DNA of 64,000 nucleotides from Lasiosphaeris hirsuta (Eukaryota; Ascomycota; Sordariomycetes; Sordariales; Lasiosphaeriaceae): assembly GCA_030549175.1 (NCBI GenBank), contig JAUKUA010000001.1, forward strand, positions 1,302,001-1,366,000. The letters are read 5' to 3'. The notes beneath the pieces were generated by a model. That model made no database searches and had not been told where the DNA came from. It saw nothing but the letters and a program-made list of their open reading frames with translations. Shown here in pieces: positions 1 to 10,225 of the stretch. How positions within the stretch are numbered: the first letter of the stretch is position 1; the number at the start of each line of letters is the position of its first letter. A program made the translations under genes and the position numbers.

Positions 1-11
1 ACAATACGCAG

Positions 12-1238
12 TCACACGACCCCACCTGTGGCTGGGGGAGCGATGCCCATCCTCTTCAGCTGGGTCTTCAGCTTGCGCTCTGCCTTGTCCTTTTTCCTAG
101 CCTGGTTCATGCTCAGCGTCGGCGAGTTGGCTGCCTCGACTGACTGGCCCAGCGTCTCAGGCGTGACCTCGTCTAGCAAGAACCGGCCGAGGTTGCCGTG
201 GCGCCACTGCTGGATGGCCCACTCAGCGGCGCTTTCGAGACTCAGCTCGCCACCCTTCAGCAGTTTGCCGGTACGTTGTGCGATACCGCGGAGAAACACG
301 TGGACGTCGTTGGTCGGGCGGGGGCAGAAGCGGTCCGTGTACAGCCGGTGATCGACCTGATTGAGGTGGTACAGCAAGTAGTCGGCCACGGTAACGGCGG
401 GGACGAGACCGTCCTTCACGCAGCCGACGAGGGCGAGCTTAAGCATGTCCTCCGCCACCGAGACGTAGGGGATAAATACGCCTGGAGTATCGAGCACAAA
501 AACGCCCTCGCCGAGGCCCTCGCATCCGTTGACGCCGTGCGACTCGCCCGGGGCAATTCGGACGGGGGTTCCGAGCTTGCGCGTGACGCCAGGGCTGGCG
601 CCGGTCCGGGCGGCCTTGGGCAGCCCCATACCGCGGGCGCGCATCCGATTCAGGAGGGTGCTCTTGCCGGCATTGGGCATGCCGACGACCATGGCGCTCA
701 GTCCCGTCAGACTGTCGATTTCGCGGGCGACGGACTTGATGGCGTCAATGAGCTTGCCGTCATTCTTGTCGAATTCGTCCTGGCCGAGAAACAGGACGGC
801 CCTGGCGTGGCGGCCCTCTTTATGAAAGTTGCGAAGAGCCCTGATGACCTCGGCGCTACTCTGGCGGGGATACTGGTCCTTACGTCTGGTCTCCCCGCCG
901 GACGGCCCTAGGTCGCGTTTGGTGTAGACGATGATGCGGGCGCGTTGCTCGGGGGTAGCAGCGAGGTTACGCTCCAGCATGGGATTCCATGAGGTCAGGG
1001 GAATGCGGAAATCACGGACCTCGATGATGAGGCCGCAGTTGGAGAGGCGCTGGCGCATGCGCGACAAGGCGGCTTGGTGGTGACCCAGGAAGTAGGAGCG
1101 TGTGATGGACGGCGAGGCATCGAAGGCTACACGAGGGGCAAAGCTGCTTGCTGATCCTCCCACTGTGAGGCCAGTTGCAGTCCTCGCAGTCGCGATGATA
1201 ACGGCGCCAGCACTTGCGGCGGTTGCCGGCGTCGACAT
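12..1238 (-). CDS. MTG1: Mitochondrial ribosome-associated GTPase (Mtg1/YlqF/RbgA family)
   Basis: Intronless 408-residue protein of the circularly permuted YlqF/RbgA GTPase family. The order of G motifs is diagnostic: G4 (TKRD, residues 106-109) precedes G1 (GMPNAGKST, 186-194), and G3 (DTPG, 250-253) follows. This permutation, together with the length, fits Mtg1, which helps assemble the large subunit of the mitochondrial ribosome at the inner membrane. The first about 45 residues are rich in Ala/Thr/Ser/Arg with almost no acidic residues, as expected of a mitochondrial presequence, which supports the start at 1238. The C-terminus ends in a basic segment (RKKDKAERKLKTQLKRMG), a likely RNA contact. 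It is transcribed divergently from the SLC4 gene. The stop lies 12 bases from the window edge, so the gene is complete. Nothing looks damaged. Family assignment is confident; the mitochondrial role is inferred from orthologues. Confidence 0.93.
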   Translation of the reverse strand: MSTPATAASAGAVIIATARTATGLTVGGSASSFAPRVAFDASPSITRSYFLGHHQAALSRMRQRLSNCGLIIEVRDFRIPLTSWNPMLERNLAATPEQRARIIVYTKRDLGPSGGETRRKDQYPRQSSAEVIRALRNFHKEGRHARAVLFLGQDEFDKNDGKLIDAIKSVAREIDSLTGLSAMVVGMPNAGKSTLLNRMRARGMGLPKAARTGASPGVTRKLGTPVRIAPGESHGVNGCEGLGEGVFVLDTPGVFIPYVSVAEDMLKLALVGCVKDGLVPAVTVADYLLYHLNQVDHRLYTDRFCPRPTNDVHVFLRGIAQRTGKLLKGGELSLESAAEWAIQQWRHGNLGRFLLDEVTPETLGQSVEAANSPTLSMNQARKKDKAERKLKTQLKRMGIAPPATGGVV

Positions 1239-2159
1239 TGTTTTGGGCGGTTGGTGCAGAGTTGGGACTAGGGCGGGTGGTGCTGGTGTACCGCTTTTCT
1301 CATTGTAAGCGATGCGTGTCTCCCATCTCTTCGATATCTAGCCACTATTCGCACCACGAGCTCTCGCGGTTGTGGAACTGCGTTGGCTCTGAGTTTTTGC
1401 ACTCACCTGCACCTGCTGCGGCTGCTGCGTCACAAATAATTTTGATACCAGCATCCTGCATACCTAACGGGGTTTGACTCGGATACCTGCATTTCTGTCC
1501 CTCTGGGGCCGAGGGAGATGGGATGATCTTGCGCATCTACTTCTCATTGCTCCAGAAACAACGTGTTTTACACATGGGCAGGATTTACAACTCACCACAG
1601 GTTATGCACTATTGTGAATGTCCTCAGATGCGAAGGAGGAATCGGTCAATGGCATGAGTTGGAGAGTCACTTGCATTTAGGCCCTCGAAAACCAAAACGC
1701 CAATGACGTAATGACTCGAGATCCCCTGCAGCGGGGCACATGAAGGCGTCCAGGTCGAGACCGATTTTCGGCAGCCGCTTTTAGCTGCGGCTCCACGTGC
1801 GCCCAACCAGCATCCTGACAGGGACGACAGGCCCTTCCAAGACTTCCCCTCTCACCGACTGATGGTGCCGTGAGTTCTGAACAATGGCAAAATATTCAAC
1901 AGCGGGAATTATCGCACCAAACTGGTCCTAGCTACAGCGCTACGCCACCCGCCATCAGTTGACCAGCATTTATCCTGTCCCTCCACATGTAGTACGCAAA
2001 ATGTCTTCTTCGCTGCTTCTCTTGTCTTCAAGGTGTCCACGTTCCCGTCCACGTCAGCGACTACACGCCTATATAGTGTATTCAAAACATCAATTGTGCC
2101 TCTGTCGATGCCACGGTCTCTGAACGGGTTTCGAGCCTCTATGAGAGTCCGTAGCTGAA
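1239..2159. promoter_or_regulatory. Divergent intergenic region MTG1 / SLC4 gene
   Basis: About 0.9 kb between two divergently transcribed genes, expected to hold both promoters and 5' UTRs. No RNA gene, long repeat or convincing coding frame was seen. The short open frames here have no recognisable content. Confidence 0.4.
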
Positions 2160-4172
2160 GTGTATATCGTGTCCCTCGTGCCCTTGTTTCGATTGGTGAC
2201 GACATCGCCGCCCATTACTCGCGACTCTAGGGCGCGGGACACAGCACACCAAGATAGCGAAGCGACCTCGGCAGCTCCTGATCCTTCCTCCCTCACACAC
2301 ACCCCCCTACGCCTTAGAAATAAGGATGCTGAAAGAAAAAAAGCGCCAGACAATTCCTGGCTGGCGAGGCTCTTGTCCCCCTTTCGCGAAGGGAGAAGCT
2401 TACAGCCATTCCGCCTCCTAAAGCAAGACTTTCGCAACCTACGCAGCAGATATGTCTCGGACTGGACCGTCTTCAACCAGCTCGTCGTTGCTAGTGCTGT
2501 ATACGTTTTTTTCACCAACATCCTCCCTGGCAGCACGTTTGTAAGCGACCTCTGTGTCCTGACCGGGCAATCGTGGGGTACGATAGAGGTTGTCCTTAGC
2601 ACGGGACTATGTGGTCTTATTTTCTCCGTGTCAGTCACCGCCGTCCCCCGAGCCCCTATGTTTCACACACATATCCTAACTTCGAGGGTCAGGTTCTCTG
2701 CTCAGCTATTGACCATTTTTGGCGTTACCGGCCCGTTTTCCATTCTAGCAGAGAACAGGTATAAGCTGTGCACCGAGAACTTCCATGTAAGTCGCCCCGA
2801 ACCACACCAATCACCGCTTAAGCCCCTACTCAACAGTGAACAACAGGCTGAGTTCTTGCCAGTCATGGCGTGGTCGCCCATCCACTCGGCCTGGATTCAT
2901 TACCTCCTGGCTATCTTCAACGCTCACGACTGGACTATGGGCTACGTGACCAGCTTCAGCGCCGACATCTTCTCGCTGCTGAACAGCGTCATCTACTTCT
3001 ACAAAGCTGCCATGGAGCTTAAGCGGACCCACGACAATGTTCCCTTTGACGCATTTCTCTACGCCATCATCGGCGCTTTCGGTAGCTGTTTCCTGGCTAT
3101 CTTTCTAGCTACCACCCTCAAGTGGAAACCCCTATTTGGCCGCATCGTGCGTACGGGCCTGGCCGAGTACGCAGCTGCCATCTCCATCATCCTGTGGATT
3201 GGCATCCCGTACATTGGTGAGCTAGCCAACCTCGACCACCAGCGTCTCGCCGTTCAGGCGTCATTCCGGCCAACCAACCCCAACCGCAACATCTTTTTCG
3301 TCCGCTTCTGGGAGGTGCCCCTGCCGTGAGTCTTCATATCCATGGTTCCAGGCGCCATCATCACCGTCCTCTTCTACTTTGACCACGAGATCAGCAGCAT
3401 CATCTGTACCCTCGACCGGTACGGCACCAAGAAGCCCGGCGGCTACGCCTGGGACATCGCCCTGCTCGGCACCACGACCGCCCTCTGTGGCATCCTCGGC
3501 ATCCTCGGTATCCCCCCCGCTAATGGGCTCCTCCCCCAAGCCCCGCTCCATTCCGAGTCCCTCCGCCACTGGGTTCACGAGCCGCTGCCCTCGGACCCCG
3601 ATGTCACCGACACGACCATCACCGCCGCGCCGCGTCTCGTCTCGCGCGCTTACGAGCAGAGCTACTCGGCCTGCAGCCAGGCCGCCCTCATCCTTGTCTT
3701 CGTCAGCCCGTCCCTCCAGCGCCTGCTGGGGCTCGCCCCGACCTCGGTCCTCGCCGGCCTCTTCCTCTCCATGGGATACGAGTCCCTCTCCGTCAACCCC
3801 ATCCTGCCGCGCGCCGCCCACATGGCCACCCCGCCGTCGGAGCTGCCACCGTTGCCAACCGGAGTCACGTGGCCCTCGGTGCATGTGTATACGGCACTGC
3901 AGATCGTCATGACGGGTGTGATTTTCGGAGTGAAGCTGACGGTGGCGGTACCGGGTTTTCCAATAATCATTATCATTTTAGTTCCGGTGCGGCTGTTGGT
4001 TATGAATCGCATCTGGAGTAGGGAGACGCTGAGGTTTGTTGATGGGTGGGCGTGTAGGGAAGGACGGCCTGAGGATGAAGACATTACGGCCGACGGGGTA
4101 GATGCGGGAGTACGCAGTGTTGATGATGTGGAGGCGGCGGTTGGAGGTGCCGAGGAGAAGAGTTTTGTATAG
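2160..4172 (+). CDS. SLC4-type anion/borate transporter (Bor1-like) interrupted by in-frame TGA
   Basis: Multi-span membrane protein of the HCO3-/borate SLC4 family, probably a plasma-membrane boron or anion exporter like Bor1. Family motifs include the SDWTVFNQL and FTNILPG N-terminal helices, IFGVTGPFS, HDWTMGYV, and NGLLPQAPLHSESL before the C-terminal half. Two introns restore these motifs: 2630-2692 (GTCAGT..CAG) and 2787-2846 (GTAAGT..CAG). The frame then runs unchanged to 4172 except for one TGA at 3327-3329, between EVPLP and VFISMVPGA. At this place the family has Trp, so TGG to TGA is the simplest reading. No intron can remove it: the only GT..AG pair around it is 26 nt and would shift frame. 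If read through, the product is about 628 residues. A Gly-Ile-Leu triplet is duplicated just before IPPANG. The start at 2160 is the first ATG in frame and is uncertain. It may be a pseudogene, a strain allele or a sequencing error. Confidence 0.75.
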
Positions 4173-4922
4173 ATGGTAGACGTGAGGGTGGCTACTAGGT
4201 GAAGGTAGAACTGATCCCCCGTTACGAGTAGATGTTTGACGGTATGCCGTTGCGGTGTTTGGTCCCCGGGTGGCCGGCCACAAGCGGAGCAAACCAGACA
4301 CTTCTGGCGTCTACCCTTGGTATCCTCTACATTGATCTTTTGTGACTTACTTCCCCCAGCCAACCCACATTTGAAGCATGCCTCGCAAACAACATGATAG
4401 GATAAACACGGCCTAAAGGAGAGCCGTTTAACGCTTCCTTGACCAACACCAATATCCATCATATCATTGGTAAAACCCGCTCATGCACCACACAAGAACG
4501 TAAACATCCTGTTCAAAACAAATTTCATACCAAAAGCTAAGTAAAAACTTTCCCATTGTCCATGCCCGAGTACGTTCTCACCATCAGTCGTGATTCCAAG
4601 TCCCATCTTCGCCACCCTCCGAAACGCCATGCAAAAGAAAAAAAAAACACACAACACGCAAAAAGGGCTGTGGCATATACGTTGGCATCATAGGCAAAAG
4701 GGATACCCCCATCTGGATCCCTTCCGCCTTCGGTTTCCTTTCCGTTTTCACACCTTCGCTCGGTTCACTGCCGGTTCCCATCCACCGAAATCCTACAGGG
4801 ACCATGCCAGTCAAACACCCAAATAAACCTCGCCTCCCGAATCCATACCAAAAGGTCGTTCCTACTTAGCATCTCGGTCAACTCGGGAACAGTAAGCCGC
4901 ATAGCTAGTTCTCGTTATCAAC
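4173..4922. other. Convergent 3' intergenic region
   Basis: The 3' ends of the SLC4 gene (+) and the Rho1 GEF gene (-) face each other across about 750 bp. The region holds an A-rich stretch near 4635-4650. No gene, repeat or RNA was recognised. Confidence 0.4.
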
Positions 4923-7900
4923 TCAGGCCTTCTCCGCATGCCCATCATTCAACAACATCTCCAAAACGATCTGCCCCCCCGGCACCTCCGGATGGCTCAT
5001 ACATATCTTGACCGTCCCCTTCGAGTCCTGACCGCCGAGCGGCTGCTGCCCACTGCCCGTGGGGCCCCTAAACCCATAATCGAGACAGCGCACGTCGCGG
5101 CCCGCAATAATCTGTCGCAGCCGTCCATTCTCGGCATTGCGCACCTCGACGTAGTCCTCGTTAAATAGGACTAGGTACTGGCCGAACATCGTCGCCGCTT
5201 TAGCCTTCTTCTGCTTGCCCGAGTACTCCATGATCAGCGTGCGGCTAATCTCGCCGTGCTTGTCAACGTAGACGGCGCAGTCCTCGTACGTGAGCAGGAA
5301 CTCCTGGTCGTTCAGCTTGAACATGCCTAGGGGCCGCTGGTCCTTGATGCGCGACGCGATATTGGCGATGGCCGGTAGCCCTAGGTTGTGCGGAATTGAC
5401 TGTGTCACCTTCTTGTCAAGTGTCAGAAGCTCAAAACCCTTGGCTGACGCCACCGCGATGTAGGTCTGGAAGAGGTTGAGCGAGAAGCACTCGGTCGGAA
5501 TGTAGAACTCATCAAAGTCACGGAATGACTCTGTGCTTCCCGAAGCGCCCCTGCGCCCGCCAAATAGCCGTGGCTTCTTCTCGGTTGCCTTCTGGAATAC
5601 GGGCTCGAGAACCTTGAACGTGTTGTGCATACCCTCCTTGCGCTTGTAGAACAATAGCATTCTATCCTTCATGCGAGCCGTGGCAAAGAACGCGACGTCC
5701 TTGGCCAGACGCTGCGGTGCACGGCGGGGGTTGTCATGAGCCGGGGCAGGGAAGTTGGAGACCGGCGCCACGACGTCTAGCGGGTACGAGATGAGAGATT
5801 TATCCGCAATCAATAGACAAACAGAAAAGTCCTCCAGAACAGCAATCTGGGTGACTTTGGCGATTTGGACAGACCTCGTCCACCCACGGGGGTTTGAGGA
5901 CTCGGAAATGAAAACGCCATAGTCCGTTCCAATCGCGATGACTGACTTGCCAAATGCCGTAAATGCGGCAGCGCAGTTGACCTGTGCTCTGCAGACGGGG
6001 GAGCTCCTCTCCCGGGTCCGTATATCTGCTCCATCTCTCGGATGGCCCTGTCTAAAGGCGTGCCTCTGATTGATACGCCAGGCTGTCTTCCCATAGTCGA
6101 GGCCGAATCGTATGAAAAGGCGCCGTCGGACAGAATGCGCAGGCGGAAGGGCTCGGCATTTTGTGCATATAACGCACGAGCGTGTCGCGTCTTTGCCTCT
6201 ACAATTGCCGAGCACCACGCCGCGCGATCGGAAGCAGTGGTGGCGTAGAGCGTGTAGATTTCGTGGCCGAGATGTTTTATCCTGAATGGATAGATGATCT
6301 TGCCGTCGTCGCCACCCCCCGCAGTGAGACGGGTGACTGTGTTGAGTGACCCCATTGATGACCCCGTTGTTGTGTGTTCCAGACCTGGGCGGTCAACTCC
6401 ATTAGAGGCCACCTTGTTGAGTTGGGTTCCCGAGCCGGTGGCGGCAGTGGTCCGGGTGAGTGGCGCGGTAATACCCTTTTGCTTAGAAACTGGATCGTCG
6501 TTTAAACTTTCGAGGAAGAGCAGTGGCATGGGAATAGGCTAAACGCAGGTTAGCACGACGATAGTAGCATTCGATAGCGAGTATCCAACAATACATACCT
6601 CTTTGGAGACGTCAAACTTCTTGTCATTCCTCCCGTCCTTTGTTACTACAGCCTTGGCAAGGATGAAGTAATGGTCGAAGAGGAGGGCATGTGTGTCCAC
6701 CCATCGGACGCCCTTGGAGCCTTGCCGCTGAAGCTCGCCTTGTTTGAGAAGTTCTCTGCCAAGATGGTCGAGATTGAGTACGGACTGGAATCCGGGCCGG
6801 AGGACTAGCATGGTTTGTAGCTCAAGCAGTTCAACCTGCTTCGTCATCTCTGCTACTTTCTCATCACACTCATGAGTGACGGCTTTTATCTCCTCAAGAG
6901 CTTTGGTGAGATTCGCCTTCTCTTCGCTGTCGCCGATCATATTCTTCTTGACCGTATCCAACAACAGACCATATCTCTGCAGGCGAGTAATGGGCGCCTT
7001 CACAAAAGTGGTCCACTCCAACCGCTTGGAGCGTTTGTGACCTTGAACCTGGTCCAGGAACTGGCGGAAGAGCAAATTTCGCCCGGCCTCCTTTCGAATG
7101 AGATAGGACGCGTGTGGATATGAAGAGCAGTACGCAATGTATATGGGTTTTGCTTTCCGAATCCATTCCCTGAAGAGGTCGCTGAATCCTGTGATGAACG
7201 GTCCTTGCTCTTGCTGGCGATATTTCAGCTGAGCAAGCAGGTGTTCCTTGTTGATCTGCTGAACCGCATCGATCTTGCCGAAGACAGCATCGAGGAACTT
7301 CTCCATCCTGTTTGCTGCGATAATGGGCGGTTGATAAACTCGGAGCTGATCTCTGTAAAGAAGTCGAAGAACATCAAGCTGGTTCATATAATCCTCCTCG
7401 CCAGTGACAATCTCGTGCAGCACATTTTGCCTCTCAATCTCTTTCTTGCTTTTGTCTCCCAGGGAATCTGTCGTCACGCCATGGAAAGTTGCCCAGTCCA
7501 AAACCACGACGTCATCCTCGGACATCATGTTATCCAGATTTGCCTTCTTCAGCGTCCTGCCGCAGTGGTTCGAGTAACAGCGCACTGGTATGCCATTATC
7601 ATGCAGTCTTGGGGCAAGAGCTTCATTCTCGTGGAGCTTCGGCGCATAGCAACCATGACCGGTGAGTTGGCACAGAACTCCAGAGAGCACACCATTGCCG
7701 AATTTGACCCATTCTTCCTCCGGAATCAGGATGCCAGCGGCAAACATGGAATCGACTACCGAGGCGCTCAGCAACTCGGCATCGGCGACATTCATGGTCG
7801 GAACCTTGAAGCAAAAAAGTCTGAGAACACCTTCTTCAATCGTCTTCCTTTTCAAATCTGGCTCGCCTTCCGCCATCTCACGAATCCAGTCGGTGATGCG

Positions 7901-10225
7901 GCTGAGGGCCCATGGCTCCGTGCATCGTCTGAGTTCCGTAGCGGTAAGCTTCGATGGGACGAACTTCCGCCTTCGGCCTGTGGGTAGAGTAATCATATCG
8001 TAAGCGGCCAGGGATGACGGTGTACCTGTGTCGTAACCTTCGTAGGGGCTTCCGGGCTGGGTTTGTTGATGTTGATGCGTCACATGTTTCATAGCCCTCC
8101 TACGCTCCTCAGCGGCATCGGTCCTGGAGCGAGCTGGCGCTTGAACGGGGGGCGTGTTGCTGTGGCTAGAAAGCGAGATTGATCTCTCTACGTGAAGTTG
8201 TTGGGCAGTAAGATGGGTTTGGTAGCCACTCTCCGGAGGCTCGTAGGACTGCGACCGCGAATCGGTGCTCAGCGAATAACTGTGTTGATAGGCGCTGTTC
8301 CGATTTGATGATTGGGCAGAAAGCAACGCACTGTTATCCGGTCCTGGCGGCAGGGCTGGTAACGGTCGACTGGACGGGCCCGGATGGTAGAACATGTCCG
8401 GATAATCCTCCTTGTAGGGCGACTCGCTGCCGCTCTGGCGGGAATGGAGAGACACCCGCTCATCGCCTTCATCGAAACTGAGACGATGGCTTTGCGGGGC
8501 CTGAAGACCGCCCGTTCCGCCATAGTCGACAGACACCTCAGAAAAGGGCGGGTACTCGGCGCCCCCCTGGCTTTGCGAATTGCGCAATGGCCTGGTGCTG
8601 TCAAAAGTCGTAGTCGTGGCTGGCGGAGACCCAATGTCATTACCATACTGTAAGTTAACCGCGTATCCACCCCCGTACATCCCTAGGTCCATTCCCCCAA
8701 AATTGTCCGTACCCGCCTCTTCTGAGGCCGAGGGCAGCTGTGATGCGGCCGGCTGTGGAGCTTGCATTGGTGCCTGTCCTGATGCTGGTGCCGGCAGTGG
8801 CGCAGGCGCAAGTGCTGGGACATCTACATAAGACGGGAAGGTTATCCCACCAAATCTTCGGTCATCCATGTCATCTTGCATGGCCATTAGGCCAGCCGCC
8901 CCCTCCGGATCACTTTCATCATCCTCCCAAGTGTTGTAGGTCGTTACTGTATTGTTCCTGCTCATTGACGACGCATTTGACGCGTAACGACCCACTCCCG
9001 CGGAGCTCGACGTGTTTGCAGTCGACGCAGTCGAGTTGTACCGTCGCAGCCTGTCCATATCATCCTCCGACATGCTGCCGTTAACAGGCCGGGGGCGGCC
9101 ATGTGCAGACCCGCCCAGGTCTGACACGATATCGTGCATCAAGTTGTCCTGGGTAGCCAGTGCATCATCATCGGCACCGTTCGTTTGCCAACTGGGCTCT
9201 TCGGGGACATCCTCCATCGGGCGATTAGGGAGCGGGGCATTTGTTGGGTGTCTTGTGAGGCCAGGAGATGCATTCGGGGGGTGTGCTGGAGGAGACGGGA
9301 CTGGTGAGGCATGCGAGTTTGACCGGGATGTTCGACTAGTGAAGGACAGAGGGTCCGCCGAGTAGTTGGGGCCAACGGGGATTTGTGAGTACGTGGGATA
9401 GGGAGCCTGCGAGCCCGGGTTTGGGCTGCCGTTTGAAGCCTGCGATCCATAGTATTGTTGGTTACCATATCCCAATGGGTAGGACTGATCGTATTGTGAC
9501 GACAGAGCCGATGGCGCTGTGGATGGGGGATAGCCTGGACTGTGCAATGCTGGCTCGTAGGCTGCCTGTGAGGGTACTGTCGCGGACTGGATGGATTGGG
9601 AGGCGCCGTACGTAGAGGCGGGAAGCTGCCCATATGTTGGAGACACGGCCGAATTGGTCGGCGAACCATAGCTGTAGCTGTAATTGTTGTATCCAGCCAC
9701 TGTGGCCTGCCGCTGTGGCATTGCCGTGTTGGTGTTTGCATAAGCCGCTGGATTGTATGCCTGCGGGGTGTAATTCGTGGGTGTCGAGCCGTATGTCGGA
9801 CTTATCGCGGGGGAATATCTGGTCGCTGAATTCGGGTGGTATGGGAGAGAGGTCGACTGCGACCTAGCGAAATGCTGCGGGTTGTATGTTGGCGTGGGCG
9901 GGGTCTGGTATTGTGATTGAGGCTGGTAACCGGCCGTGATTATGTGTTGCGCGACGTGCTGTGTGTTATAGCTAGAACGAGCTGGCGGAGGCTGCGAATC
10001 GATTGTCGGACTGGCGATGAACAGTTCTTCGTCGACCCTGCCACTATTCGCCGAGGCATAGGAGTGCCGGGTAGCGCCCTGATCGAAGAAATTTGAGTCG
10101 TCGCCATTATTGAAACTGGATCGCCTCACCGCGTTGGCAGATTGGTCTTGTGCCGAATTCGCAACCGGGTACTGCGCTGGAGGTACATGGCCATAACGGC
10201 GCGAATCGTCGCCGCGGAAAGACAT
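4923..10225 (-). CDS. ROM2: Rho1 guanine nucleotide exchange factor (Rom1/Rom2 type: DEP-DH-PH-CNH)
   Basis: About 1,750-residue RhoGEF that would activate Rho1 in the cell-wall integrity pathway at the plasma membrane. Exon 1 (10225-6599) encodes a long disordered Ser/Pro/Gln/Tyr-rich N-terminus (to about residue 740), a DEP-like domain (about 760-850), the DH catalytic domain (about 930-1095, starting NVLHEIVTGEEDYMNQL) and the start of the PH domain. An intron at 6539-6598 (GTATGT..TAG) joins in phase to exon 2 (6538-4923), which completes the PH domain and carries a C-terminal CNH (citron homology) domain ending at 4923. Within exon 2 the frame slips by one base at the C5 run (plus-strand G5, 5997-6001): GRGAPP is in one frame and VCRAQVNCAAAF, the expected CNH start, in another. 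No plausible intron spans it, so a missing C is likely. Because such GEFs are usually essential, a sequencing or assembly error is favoured over true loss. The 5' leader is strongly purine-rich. Confidence 0.88.

Noticed and set aside
3326..3351. GTGAG..CAG as an intron that would remove the TGA in the SLC4 gene
   Set aside because: Only 26 nt, below any known fungal nuclear intron size, and the resulting junction is out of frame while the unspliced frame matches the family on both sides.
6013..6075. GTATCA..CAG as an intron explaining the Rho1 GEF frame change
   Set aside because: Weak donor, no branch site, and it would delete the conserved GTPLDRAIREMEQIYG segment.
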